From positions 558,001 to 622,000 of the forward strand of contig NZ_CP021435.1 of NCBI RefSeq assembly GCF_002549795.1: 64,000 nucleotides of DNA, read 5' to 3'. A model generated the notes under the pieces. The model had not been told where the DNA came from. It ran no database searches and saw nothing but the letters and a program-made list of their open reading frames with translations. Made by a program: the position numbers and the translations under genes. This DNA is from Halomonas beimenensis (GTDB taxonomy: Bacteria; Pseudomonadota; Gammaproteobacteria; Pseudomonadales; Halomonadaceae). Below, one piece after another: positions 10,301 to 19,600 of the stretch; position 1 is the first letter of the stretch, and every line of letters starts with the position of its first letter.

Positions 10301-10401
10301 AGATTTTTGGCCGTCTGATGAACGATGATGACTTCCGTCGTATAGCGCATGATCACCTTTTGCATGATGTATACGATCGGTTGCGAAAGCCGGGTAGCTA
10401 G
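7363..10401 (+). CDS. hsdR: Type I restriction enzyme R subunit (ATP-dependent endonuclease/translocase)
   Basis: Motor and nuclease subunit that translocates DNA with ATP and cuts unmethylated DNA far from the recognition site. The N-terminal PD-(D/E)xK nuclease site is visible as D137 with E151-L-K153. The SF2 motor follows with Walker A SAGSGKS (K313), DEAH at 425-428 and motif III FTATP. Helicase domain 2 follows, and a C-terminal helical region contacts the methylase. At 1012 residues it is a normal full length with no frameshift. Its TAG stop ends at 10401 and the recD stop begins at 10402, so the two genes converge with no intergenic base. Confidence 0.95.
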   Translation: MHQEIYFEQAMEQSLIEHGGYQTGDPKGFDSSRALFPAEVIAFIEASQPARWQQLAKLHGEKAEEVLLHSLVKELASKTALHVLRHGFKCYGKTFRLAYFAPNTGMNPEAAEAYGHNRLRVTRQVHFSETHPNKSVDMVLSVNGLPVVTLELKNPMTGQTVDDAMAQYKKDRDPAEPLFRFKERALVHFAVDPDQAFMTTQLTGASTYFLPFNRGHNHGAGNPPAEEGGYRTSYLWEHVLTRDSLMDILARFLHLEVSESKVATRKGVKRKKKETLIFPRYHQLDAVRSLIKSARTQGPGHNYLVQHSAGSGKSNSIAWLAHRLSSLHNGEDNKVFDTVVVITDRRVLDQQLQNTIYQFEHKQGVVQKIDENTQQLAQALSSSVPIIISTIQKFPFITQAMDTLAKKGEEVELNTGGKRFAVIVDEAHSSQSGETAMELRKVLNRDGIESAIAEEFLDEEEDLSEAARKRLFAEMLKRPRQPNISFFAFTATPKFKTQAVFNEPGPNGQPPFHLYSMRQAIEEGFIMDVLNNYTTYKTYYGLIKSVEDDPQVPKRKAAKALARFMSLHPHNIAQKVEVIVEHFRHNTRHLIGGRAKAMVVTASRLHAVRYKNAFDQYIKKHDITGIRSLVAFSGSVTDPDFPDRSYTEVGMNEGIKESELPDRFDSEHYQVLLVAEKYQTGFDQPLLHTMYVDRRLAGIQAVQTLSRLNRTTAGKEDTFVLDFVNEPSEIYKAFKPYYEVTPPGETSDPHQLYDLQHRLEGHQVFTGDEVNAFAEIWYKNRNEPTAADHQKINAVLDKAVERYKALEEDERDQFKGQLASFRNLYAFLAQIIPYQDSSLEKLYSYGRFLLHKLPRGADDTVFELEDEVSLKYYRLQKISEGAIDLGVGEAEPLYGPTEVGTGRAEDDEVELSTLIGKLNERFGTEFTPADQLFFDQIAASAAENDTLREAAQANTIDNFSYVFNRMLENLFIERMDGNEEIFGRLMNDDDFRRIAHDHLLHDVYDRLRKPGS

Positions 10402-12717
10402 TTAGCCACCCGTCACTGTCATGGAGCCTGAGCTCCGCATCACTCTTCTCTGCGCCGCGTCCAACAGCTGGCCGCGGCCGGTTTCCACCAGCGTCAGCCA
10501 GTGGCGGGCGCGGGTGATGCCGGTGTAGATCAGTTCCCGGGTGAGGATGGGGTTCGGCGCATCGGGCAGCACCAGGGCGGCGTGGGTGAACTCCGAGCCC
10601 TGGGACTTGTGCACCGTCATCGCGAATACCGTCTCCACCGCCTGCAGGCGCGAGGGCAGCACCCACTTGATGCGCTCGGTGCCGTCGCCGGCGGGGAAGG
10701 CCACCCGCAGCAGGCGGCGGTTGTCATCGCCAGGCGCATTGTTCGGGCGCTGTAACGAGTGCGCGGCGCCAGGGCGCGGCATGTCCAGGGTGATGCCGAT
10801 ATCGCCGTTCATCAGCCCCAGGCCGTAGTCGTTCTTCGTCACCAGCACCGGGCGGCCGGGGTACCAGCGCTGGCGGCCGTCCTGGCTGTCGATCAGCCTT
10901 TCCCACTCCAGCGCCTGGCGCACCCGCTCGTTCAGGCCTTCCACGCCCCAGGGGCCGCGGCGCAGCGCGCACAGCAGCTGGAAGTGGCCGTGGGCCGCCA
11001 GCACGGCGCGGGCCCAGTCATCGAAGGCGTCCTGATCCGCCTCATCCGCCGGGCGTTGCTCGGCCATGGTCGAGAGGAAGTGGCGATAGCCCACCGGCGG
11101 CGCGTCGGCCGTGCTCTCATTGGGGAAGCGTTCGGGGCAGCCGGTGACCGCCAGGCGGGCCAGGCCGCGCTCGTCGTCGGTGCGCAGCTTCAGGTGCGAG
11201 AGGTCCGCGAAGCCCGTGGTGAGCGCCTCGGTGATGGCGCGGCGCTTGGCCGCGGGCTCGGCCTCGGCGTTGATCGCCGAGGCCAGCTGGCCGATGCCGC
11301 TGTCGGCGGTGAAGCGGTGGCTGACGCGCAGCATGGCGATGGCTTGGTCGAGCGGCTGGCCGTCGGCGTCGAGGGTGTCTGCGGGCAGCGGCTGGCCGGT
11401 GGCCTCTGCCAGCCAGTCGGCGGTGGCCGGGGTGTAGTGGCCGCCCTCGGCCCGGGCGCACAGGTCGCCGAGCACGGAGCCGGCCTCCACCGAGGCGAGC
11501 TGGTCCTTGTCGCCGAGCAGCACCAGCCGCGCCCGGGGCGGCAGCGCCTCGAGCAGCGCGGCCATCATGCCCACGTCCACCATGGAGGCCTCGTCCACCA
11601 CCAGCACGTCCAGCGGCAGGGGGTTATGGCGATCGTGGCGGAAGCGGCGGGTGTCGGGACGCGAGCCCAGCAGTCGATGCAGGGTGCTGACTTCCGTAGG
11701 AACCGCTTGCTTGAGTGCTTCGGCCGGGTTTTCGCGCAGCAAGCTGCGCTCCCACGGGGAGGCTTCGTCGGCTTTCAACAGGGCGGCCAGCTTGTCGAAG
11801 GGCAGTCGGCCCACTTGTGCTGCTATGGACTCGTTGAGCCGGGCGGCGGCCTTGCCGGTGGGGGCGGCCAGGCGGATACGCAGCGGCTGCTTGCCCTCGC
11901 CGAGGGCCTGGGCCTGGAGCAGGGCGAGCAAGCGCACCACGGTAGTGGTCTTGCCGGTGCCGGGGCCGCCGGTGATCACCGCGAAGCGCGAGCGGCCGGC
12001 CAGGGCGCAGGCGGCCTTCTGCCAGTCGAACTGGTCCTGGGGTGGGAAGAGAGTATCGAGGATCGGGCGCAGGACTTTGGGATCGACGGGGCGCCTGTCG
12101 GCGCCATTCGCCGATGCGTCGGACCGGCGCGAAGCTGCGCTCCCACAGGGGGTATCCCCATCGCGCGGCAGAGCTGTATTCCCACAGGGAGATTCGAGGC
12201 GGTCGGAGATCCGGGTGTGGATATCCTGCTCGTGCTGCCAGTAGCGGCGCAGGTAGAGCCGGGGGCGCTCGGCGGTGCCGGCGAGCACCAGCGGGGTGCT
12301 GCCGGGGCCGGTGGCGACCAGCTCGGGCTGGTCGAGGGCGGCGCGCCAGGCGGCGAGGTCGAGCGCGGCCATCACCCGGCTGGGCAGCGGCGGCGGGTCC
12401 TCCAGGCTGTCGCCCTCCGGCGGCAGCGAGAGCGCCAGGTCCGGGGCGGCCAGGGTCTGGGCCAGGTCCAGGCACACATGGCCGCGGCCGAGTTGGTGGC
12501 TGGCCAGGGCCGCCGCGAGCAGCGGCAGGGGTGAGGCCTCGCTTACCTCGCGATGCAGGAAGGCGGCGAAGGCGCGGTCCAGCGAGCGCAGCCAGCCGCG
12601 TTCCACCCAGCGGTCGAGCAGGGCGAACAGCGACGCGTGATCGCGCAGCGCCCGCTCGGGGGCAGCAACGGATTCCGACGCCTGGTCGGTGGCGTGGTGT
12701 GGGGTATCCGGCGTCAT
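10402..12717 (-). CDS. recD: Exodeoxyribonuclease V alpha subunit RecD
   Basis: 5'-3' helicase subunit of the RecBCD enzyme for double-strand-break repair. Walker A GGPGTGKT lies at about residues 250-258. The Walker B-like VVDEASMVD and the C-terminal motif KSQGSEF with GITRAR complete an SF1B helicase. At 771 residues it is well over the E. coli length of about 608. Part of the excess is REP-derived sequence translated in frame: residues about 176-198 come from two REP copies at 12126-12190, and about 321-329 (PWERSLLRE) come from another at 11731-11757. The start overlaps the recB stop by 4 bases (12714-12717). Confidence 0.93.
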   Translation of the reverse strand: MTPDTPHHATDQASESVAAPERALRDHASLFALLDRWVERGWLRSLDRAFAAFLHREVSEASPLPLLAAALASHQLGRGHVCLDLAQTLAAPDLALSLPPEGDSLEDPPPLPSRVMAALDLAAWRAALDQPELVATGPGSTPLVLAGTAERPRLYLRRYWQHEQDIHTRISDRLESPCGNTALPRDGDTPCGSAASRRSDASANGADRRPVDPKVLRPILDTLFPPQDQFDWQKAACALAGRSRFAVITGGPGTGKTTTVVRLLALLQAQALGEGKQPLRIRLAAPTGKAAARLNESIAAQVGRLPFDKLAALLKADEASPWERSLLRENPAEALKQAVPTEVSTLHRLLGSRPDTRRFRHDRHNPLPLDVLVVDEASMVDVGMMAALLEALPPRARLVLLGDKDQLASVEAGSVLGDLCARAEGGHYTPATADWLAEATGQPLPADTLDADGQPLDQAIAMLRVSHRFTADSGIGQLASAINAEAEPAAKRRAITEALTTGFADLSHLKLRTDDERGLARLAVTGCPERFPNESTADAPPVGYRHFLSTMAEQRPADEADQDAFDDWARAVLAAHGHFQLLCALRRGPWGVEGLNERVRQALEWERLIDSQDGRQRWYPGRPVLVTKNDYGLGLMNGDIGITLDMPRPGAAHSLQRPNNAPGDDNRRLLRVAFPAGDGTERIKWVLPSRLQAVETVFAMTVHKSQGSEFTHAALVLPDAPNPILTRELIYTGITRARHWLTLVETGRGQLLDAAQRRVMRSSGSMTVTGG
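11731..11757 (-). repeat. REP-like element inside recD
   Basis: Read on the minus strand it is GTGGGAGCG, a 10-base palindromic core (CAGCTTGCTG), then CGCGAA. This is the same GTGGGAGCG-N10-CGCGAA layout as the tandem repeat at 1620-1764. It keeps the recD frame open and encodes part of PWERSLLRE. Confidence 0.8.
12126..12190 (-). repeat. Pair of REP-like elements inside recD
   Basis: Two copies are adjacent on the minus strand. 12161-12190 begins CTGTGGGAATACAGCTCTGC and 12126-12150 begins CTGTGGGAGCGCAGCTTCGC. They are separated by about 10 bases and translated as roughly 22 residues of RecD rich in Gly, Ser, Pro and Cys, a composition unlike the flanking helicase. Divergence between the two copies suggests that they are not recent. 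Confidence 0.75.
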
Positions 12718-15700
12718 GCGGCGTCCTCCTCGGCGGCGCGGAACAGGGCATCGAGCGCGAGGATCAGCTCGCTCGGCGGGCGTTCGGCGTGCACGCCCCG
12801 TGAGGGCGCGCGGGTGCCGCGCAGGAAGACGTAGAGGGCCCCGCCCAGGTGGCGCTCGGGGTCGTAGTCCGGCAGCCGGGCCTGGAGCAGCCGGTGCAGG
12901 GCCAGCAGGTAGAGGCAGTACTGCACGTCGTAGCGCTTCTCGAGCACGGCCTCGGCCATCGCCGCCTCGGTGTAGGCGGCATCGTCGGCGCCCAGGTGGT
13001 TGGACTTCCAGTCGAGCACGTAGAAGCGCCCCCAGTGCTCCACCACCAGGTCGATGAAGCCCTTGAGCATGCCGTTGAGGGTGTCGGGCTCCAGCGCCGG
13101 CCGGGGCCGGCCACCCAGTGTGTAAGCGCTCACGAGGGCGTCGAGCCTTCTCGTGTCGACCTTGTGGGCGGCGAACCAGAATTCCAGCTCCACCCGGTAG
13201 CCGGCAAGCGCATCGAGGCGTAGCGGGGCGGCCTCATCCGGCACCGGCAACGGCGTGGTCAGCAGCTCCGGCAGCCACTGCGAAAGCGCTTCGATCTGGC
13301 CCTCCCAGCCGCGGCGGTTGGCGCGCCGGGCCAGGGTGTCCTCGCGCAGCGCGGCGTCCTCGGCCACCTTGGCGAAGCCCTCCTCTCCGGCCCATTCCAG
13401 CAGGCCGTGCAGGAAGGTGCCCGCCGAGGGCCCGCGGGGGAAGCGATGAAGCGAGCCCTCGCTCACCGCGGCGGCGCCGGCATCGAAGGGCTCGTCGATC
13501 ACCTCCATCGCCGTGGCCTCGTCGGCGGTGGTGGGCTCGGGGGCTGGTTCGGCCTCGGCGGCGGTCTCTGGGCCTGCCTCGTCCGGGGTGGCCCCGGCAC
13601 GCAGCGCCGAGTAGCTGGCGATCCACCAGTGCTCGCGGATGGTCCGGGTGGGCGCGCGGGCCTCCCCTAGCGCCTCCGTCTCGGTGGCCAGGTGCACCGG
13701 GGCGGGATCGGCCGCCGGGGCCTCGGTCACCCGCACCCGGCCGGAGTCGTCGGCTTTCTTGTCGGCCAGGGCCTCCAGGGCCGGGCGCAGGGCCTCGGGG
13801 GGCAGCGGCTCGCCACCGGAGAGCAGGTGGCCGACGGCGCTGCGCTCCATGGCCTCCAGCGGTGCCAGGCCGATCCAGGTGGCGTGGCGGGCGCGGGTCA
13901 GGGCCACGTAGAGCTTGCGCAGGTCCTCGCCCAGCCGCTCGCGGTCGGCCCGGGCCAGGATGGCCTCGTCGGCGTCCAGGGAGAGGCGCAGGTTGCCGTC
14001 GTCGTCGTGCCAGCGCAGCGGCAGGTCGCCGGCCTTCACCGGGCGGAAGGCGGCGATGAAGGGCAGGAACACCAGCGGGTACTCCAGGCCCTTGGACTTG
14101 TGGATGGTCACCACCTGCACCAGGTCGGCGTCGCTCTCCAGGCGCAGCCGGTGGGCGTCGGACTGCTCGTGGGGCCGGGCCCGGGACTCGGCCAGATGGC
14201 GCAGCAGGGCATGCTCGCCGTCGATCTCGGCGCTGGCCTCCTGGAGCAGCTCGCCCAGGTGCAGCAGATCCGTCAGTCGCCGTTCTCCTTCCGGCACGGT
14301 GAGCAGCCGGCCGGGCACGGCGAAGTCGGCCAGCAGCCGGTGCAGCATGGGCAGCACGCCGCGGCGCTGCCACTGGCGGTGGTAATCGCGGAACTGCATC
14401 ACCCGCGCCTCCCAGGCCAGCTCGTCCTGCTGGGGGCCGCCGTTCAGGGCGTCGAGCTCGGCCAGGCCCAGGCCCAGGCTGGGGGTGGCGAGCGCCGCGC
14501 GCAGGGCACGCTCGTCGTCCGGGGCGGCGCAGGCGGCCAGCCACACCTCCAGCTCGGCGGCGGCCTCGGTCTCGAACACGCCCTCCTTGTCGGAGAGGTA
14601 GACGCTGCGGATGCCGCGGGCGAGCAGGGCGCTGCGGATGGCGCGGGCCTCGCCGGCGTTGTTGACCAGCACGGCCAGGTCCGAGGGCGCCAGGGGGCGG
14701 AATTCTCCGTCTTGCTCGAAGCCGGCCTGCCCGGCCTGGCCCTCGCGCAGCAGCGCGGCCATCTCGGCGGCGCAGCGCCCGGCCAGCTCGGCGAGGTAGG
14801 CGGACTTCGACAGCGGCGTCTCGGCGGCGAGGTGCCAGAGGGTCAGCGCCGGCTGGGCGGTGCCCAGGCGCACCAGGGCGTCTTTCCTGCCCTTCGCCTC
14901 GACAGGACTGAAGGGAACGGCATTATCGTCCCCGCGGCGGAACAGGAAGGCGCCGGTCTCGCTGCGCTCGGCGTGGGCGAACACCCGGTTCACGGCCTCG
15001 ACCATGGGCGCGGCGGAGCGGAAGTTGGTGCCGAGCGTGACGTGGCGGCCGGCGGTGTCGCGCCGGGCCTGGAGGTAGGTGTGGATATCGGCGCCGCGGA
15101 AGGCATAGATGGCCTGCTTGGGGTCGCCGATCAGCAGCACGGCGCTGTCGTCGCGGTCCTCGGCGAGCCGGTAGACCCGGTCGAAGAGCCGGTACTGCAC
15201 CGGGTCGGTGTCCTGGAACTCGTCGACCAGGGCCACCGGGAACTGCTCGCGGATGCGCGCGGCCAGCGTCTCGCCGGCTTCCCCCGCGAAGGCGGCGTCC
15301 AGGCGGTGCAGCAGGTCGTCGGGGCCGAGCTCGGCGCGGCGGCGTTGCACCGTCTCGCGGCGCGCGGCCATCCAGTGCACGGCATGGGCGAGCAGGTCGG
15401 CGAAGGGATCGGGCAGCTCGGCGAACCGCTCCGGCAGCTCGGCCAGGGCCTCCAGCGCCGGCAGGTTGGGCACCGGGTCTTCCTTCCAGATCTCGGCGAG
15501 GCCCTCGGGCGTCAGGCGCTTCCAGGCGGCGTCGGTCAGCGCCGGGGTGGCCAGTTCCGGGTCGCTCGCCCAGTCGCGCAGGGCGCCGAGCCAGTTGGCG
15601 CGGTGCTTGGCGTTGAGCTTCTGGCCGTTGAACGCCTTGCGCTTGGCGGCGGCCTCGAGCAGCGCTTCCAGCTCGTCGAGCCAGGCCGGCCAGGGCGCCT

Positions 15701-16655
15701 TGAGTTCGGCCAGGGCCGCGGCGCGCTGCTCGCGGTAGGCGACCAGGGCCTCGGCCGGCGGTGGGGCCGCGGGCAGGGCGGCGGCATGGGTGCGCAGCCG
15801 GGCGGCGGTGTCGTTGAGGGCGTCCGGGGTGGTCCAGTAGCGGGCGACGATCTCCAGCGCCTCGGGGGCGAGATCGTAGTAGAAGCTGCGCCAGTAGTCC
15901 CGGGCGATCTCCAGGTCCATCTCCGACTGGTCCAGCGCCATCTCCAGGGCGAACAGGCTGCCGCTGTCGAAGGCGTGCTCGCGCAGCATGCGGTGGCACC
16001 AGGAGTGGATGGTGGAGACCGCGGCCTCGTCCATCCACTCGGCGGCCAGGCGCAGGCGCCGGGCGCAGGTCGGCCAGCTCTCCCGAGGGTAGCTGTCGCG
16101 CAGGGCGATCAGCGGATCGCCGCCCGGCGGAGCGTCGCCCGCATTATCCCCAGGGGTTGAGTTATCCACCGGTGGTTCGGCGAAGAGGTCGGCGGTTTCA
16201 TTCTGGGACGGGGCTTTTGCTGGAGCAGGTCTTTCCGGAGGCGCTGTAAACCCATCCTTGGGCGCTACCGATTCCTTCCTTGGAATCGGACCTCCTCCAA
16301 GACCTGCTCCAGACGCCCCTTCGGGGTTTACGCCGCCTATCTCAACCGTGCTGATGTCGTTCTGAAAAGCGTCCGCCGCTTCCACCAGCCGGGCGCGGAT
16401 GCGGTCGCGCAGCTCCTGGGTGGCGGCGTTGGTGAAGGTCACCACCAGGATCTCCGGCGGGGTCAGCGGCCGTGGGAAGCTGGCCGCGTCCTCGGCGTCG
16501 CGGGGACCGAGCACCAACCGCAGGTAGAGCAGGGCGATGGTGAAGGTCTTGCCGGTGCCGGCGCTGGCCTCGATCAGCCGGCTGCCGGTGAGCGGCAGGG
16601 CCACCGGGTCGAGGCGCGGGGGCTCGGTCGTCTGCACGGTCTCTGCTGACGTCAT
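12714..16655 (-). CDS. recB: Exodeoxyribonuclease V beta subunit RecB
   Basis: 3'-5' helicase and nuclease subunit of RecBCD. Walker A EASAGTGKTFT is near residues 29-40, UvrD-type motifs lie in the middle (VDEFQDTDPVQYRLF, GDPKQAIYAFRGAD), and the C-terminal RecB nuclease has YVLDWKSNHLG at about residue 1212. At 1313 residues it exceeds the E. coli protein of about 1180. Residues about 100-165 hold a low-complexity Pro/Gly/Ala stretch, part of which (about 115-146) is encoded by the palindromic repeat at 16220-16312. The stop overlaps recD and the start overlaps the recC stop, each by 4 bases, giving a coupled recC-recB-recD operon. Confidence 0.95.
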   Translation of the reverse strand: MTSAETVQTTEPPRLDPVALPLTGSRLIEASAGTGKTFTIALLYLRLVLGPRDAEDAASFPRPLTPPEILVVTFTNAATQELRDRIRARLVEAADAFQNDISTVEIGGVNPEGASGAGLGGGPIPRKESVAPKDGFTAPPERPAPAKAPSQNETADLFAEPPVDNSTPGDNAGDAPPGGDPLIALRDSYPRESWPTCARRLRLAAEWMDEAAVSTIHSWCHRMLREHAFDSGSLFALEMALDQSEMDLEIARDYWRSFYYDLAPEALEIVARYWTTPDALNDTAARLRTHAAALPAAPPPAEALVAYREQRAAALAELKAPWPAWLDELEALLEAAAKRKAFNGQKLNAKHRANWLGALRDWASDPELATPALTDAAWKRLTPEGLAEIWKEDPVPNLPALEALAELPERFAELPDPFADLLAHAVHWMAARRETVQRRRAELGPDDLLHRLDAAFAGEAGETLAARIREQFPVALVDEFQDTDPVQYRLFDRVYRLAEDRDDSAVLLIGDPKQAIYAFRGADIHTYLQARRDTAGRHVTLGTNFRSAAPMVEAVNRVFAHAERSETGAFLFRRGDDNAVPFSPVEAKGRKDALVRLGTAQPALTLWHLAAETPLSKSAYLAELAGRCAAEMAALLREGQAGQAGFEQDGEFRPLAPSDLAVLVNNAGEARAIRSALLARGIRSVYLSDKEGVFETEAAAELEVWLAACAAPDDERALRAALATPSLGLGLAELDALNGGPQQDELAWEARVMQFRDYHRQWQRRGVLPMLHRLLADFAVPGRLLTVPEGERRLTDLLHLGELLQEASAEIDGEHALLRHLAESRARPHEQSDAHRLRLESDADLVQVVTIHKSKGLEYPLVFLPFIAAFRPVKAGDLPLRWHDDDGNLRLSLDADEAILARADRERLGEDLRKLYVALTRARHATWIGLAPLEAMERSAVGHLLSGGEPLPPEALRPALEALADKKADDSGRVRVTEAPAADPAPVHLATETEALGEARAPTRTIREHWWIASYSALRAGATPDEAGPETAAEAEPAPEPTTADEATAMEVIDEPFDAGAAAVSEGSLHRFPRGPSAGTFLHGLLEWAGEEGFAKVAEDAALREDTLARRANRRGWEGQIEALSQWLPELLTTPLPVPDEAAPLRLDALAGYRVELEFWFAAHKVDTRRLDALVSAYTLGGRPRPALEPDTLNGMLKGFIDLVVEHWGRFYVLDWKSNHLGADDAAYTEAAMAEAVLEKRYDVQYCLYLLALHRLLQARLPDYDPERHLGGALYVFLRGTRAPSRGVHAERPPSELILALDALFRAAEEDAA
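16220..16312. repeat. 93-bp palindromic repeat inside recB
   Basis: Perfect 14-bp arms (CTGGAGCAGGTCTT at 16220-16233 and its complement at 16299-16312) enclose a second hairpin, CCGATTCC/GGAATCGG, at 16268-16289. The whole is translated in the recB frame as a Gly/Pro-rich insert. Its nested-hairpin form is that of a dispersed non-coding repeat rather than conserved coding sequence. Confidence 0.75.
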
Positions 16656-19600
16656 GCGCGTCCTCCCTGGCGCTTGCCTCCGTTCTTGCCGTTGCCGCCC
16701 CTGGTCGTCTTCACGGTGTCGTGGAGGGGGGCGTAGAGGGCGTCACACAGCTCGCTGAAGCGCCGGCCGGCGGCCTGGTGGCGCGCGAGGCTCTCCAGGT
16801 CCCGCCACTGGCGGGCCAGGTAGGGATCGCGGTCGCGCTCGCCCGCCGTGTAGTCGTCGCCTTCGAAGACGCGCACCGCGGCCTTCCAGGCCTTGAGGTC
16901 GGTCTCCTCGGCCTTGCTTGTCTGTGAAGAGCCGTCGTCGCCGAAGACGCGGGCCAGGGCGCTTTCGTCGCCGCCCTTCTCGTGCCAGGTGAAGGCGGTG
17001 TCCCGTGCCAGCGGCAGGGGCGCGGTCATGCCGGCGCGCCAGGCCTTGGCGATGGCCTCCAGGTGGGCCCGGGCGGTGGCCTCACTCATCGGCGGCAGGG
17101 TGCCGCCGCCGGCCCGGGAGAGCAGTTCGGTGGTCATGGGGCCGAGGGCGAGCTGGCCGGCGAGGTGACTGAGCCAGGGGCCCAGCCAGTGCTTCCAGTT
17201 GTACTTGCCCTTGTTGATCAGGCTGCTGGTCATCAGTACCAGCCGGCAACGCTCGCCGGCGGCGTTCTCGCGCAGGCCGTCCAGCCAGTCCTCGATATGC
17301 AGCGGGCCCTCGTCGGTGGCGAGTTCCAGCGAGACGAGGGCCGAGGTCTCCCAGGCATGGGGCCAGGCCTCGAGCTTATTGGCATAGGCCTCGAAGAGGG
17401 CGTCCAGCGGCTCGACCAGTTGCTCGCGCATCAGCTCGGCGAAGCCGCCCATGGCCAGGCGCCCCTCGCGCTCCAGGCGCTCCAGGGTGTCCTGGACGGC
17501 GGGGGTGGGGGAGGCGCCCTCGTCCACGGCGCGGCGCCCGGCCTCGATCAGCGCCTGCTGGAGCTGCCAGTGGTCCAGGCCGTCGAGGGCGAAGGGCTCG
17601 TGGTCGGGGCTCTCCAGGGCCTCGCGCTCGAGGAAGACCCCGAGGCGGGTGGTGAAGAAGGCCTTGACCGGGTCCTTGAGGAAGCCACTGAGGCTGGCCA
17701 GCGTAAGCGCCGTATCGAGCGCCAAGGGCGGCAAGGCTGCTGCGCTCGGCGATACGGCGTTAAAACCAGGCTCAAGATGCTCATTTACGTCTTGTAAACT
17801 CCGCTCTCTCGCCTGGTTTTGCCTTGTCTCGTCTTCGCTCGCGACGCCTTGTGGCTTTGTCTGAACAGAGTGTACCGCCCGCCATTCATGGGCATAGGTG
17901 AAGAGCCGGGCGTCGTCCGAGAAGTAGCTGCGGCTGAACGGCTGCAGCGGGTGCTCGGTGGTCAGGGCGTCGAGCAGGGCCTGGCCGGCGTCATCTTGCT
18001 CTTCTGCGCCTTCCAGCCTCCAGCCGGTGGCCAGGTGGTCGCGGAGCTGGCCGAGCAGCACCGAGGGCGGCCGGGGCTCGTTGTCGTGGATGCTGCGGCC
18101 GACCCAGCTGATCATCAGGCGGTCGCGGGCCGAGAGCAGCGCCTCGAGGAAGAGATAGCGGTCGTCCTCGCGGCGCGAGCGGTCGCCGGGGCGGTAGTCG
18201 TGGCCCATCAGGTCGATGTCCAGGGGCCGCTGGGTGCGCGGGTAGTCGCCGTCGTTCATGCCCAGCAGGCAGACGTGGCGGAAGGGGATGGCGCGCATCG
18301 GCATCAGGGTGGCGACGTTCACCGCCCCGGCCAGGAAGCGCTGGGAGAGGCTGGCCTGGCCGAGCTGGCCGAGCCAGTGCTCGCGCACCACCGAGAGCGG
18401 CAGGGCCTCCGTCAGGCGGGCGTCCTCGGTGGTCTCCTGCCACTCCTCCAGCCCCTCCTCCAGCCGGCTCAGGGTGGCGAGGTCGGCCTCGTCCTCAGCG
18501 GCGAAGCACTCGCCCAGCAGCCCGCGCAGCCGACGGCACCAGGTCGGCACGTCGGCGGGCTCGGCGAGGGCGCGCCACTGGGCCTCCAGGACGTCGAGCA
18601 GGTCCATCAGCGGGCCGGCCAGGGCCGCCTCCAGGCCGCCGATGTCGCCGAAGGGCTCGATGTCGTGCCAGGGCCCCTCAGCGGTGTCGCCCACCGCGTA
18701 GCCGAGCAGCAGGCGGCGCAGGCCGAAGGCCCAGGTGTTGGCGGTGAGGCCGCCGGGCAGGTCGAGCCGGGCGCGCTGCTCGGCGTCCAGCCCCCAGCGG
18801 ATGCCGGCGCCCTCGATCCAGCGGCGCAGCACCGGCAGGGCCTCGGCGTCCAGGCCGAAGCGGCCGCGCAGGGCGGGCACCTCCAGCAGGTCGAGCAGGT
18901 CGCTCACCGTGAGCCGCGACTCCGGCAGGTGCAGCAGCGACTCCAGGGCCACCAGCAGCGGCTGGCGATGGCGGCTGGTCTGGTCGGAGAGGGTGAAGGG
19001 GATGTGGCGCGGGTCGTCCGGCGGCAGGCGGCCGAACACCGCCTGGACGGCGGCGGCGTAGGTGTCGATGTCGGGCACCATCACCAGCACGTCCCGGGGG
19101 CGCAGCGTGGGGTCGGCGTCGAAGGCGGCGAGCAGCTGGTCGTGGAGGATCTCCACCTCGCGCAGGGCGCTGTGGGCGACGTGGAAGCGCAGGCTGTGAT
19201 CCCGGGCCGGGTCCACGGCCGGCCAGGTGTCGCGGGTCTCCCGGGGCGGGCGCAGCTCGAGGATGTCGTCCTGGAGCTGCTGGAGCAGCCCCGGCGCCTC
19301 GCCCTCGGCGGGGGAGTCGAAGAGGTCGATGCGCAGCGCCTCGGCGTCGAACATCGCCCGGTAGGCGTCCTGGTCGTCGAACTCGTCGAGCAGGCGCAGG
19401 TAGTCGCGGCCCTGCTTGCCCCAGGCGGCGAGCAGCGGCTGGGCGTGGAGGTGCAGCTGGGTGTCGTCGAGCTCGAGCGGCATGCCCGGGCGGTGGCGCT
19501 GGCGCCGACGGGCGGCACGCAGGAGATCCTTGTGCTCGATGATGTCCGCCCAGTAGTGGCGGCAGGGGTTGTGCACGCAGAGCAGCACCTGGCAGACCTT

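Noticed and set aside
2846..10401. Prophage remnant, suggested by RhuM
   Set aside because: No integrase, structural or lysis gene is present; the four genes form a self-contained type I R-M operon.
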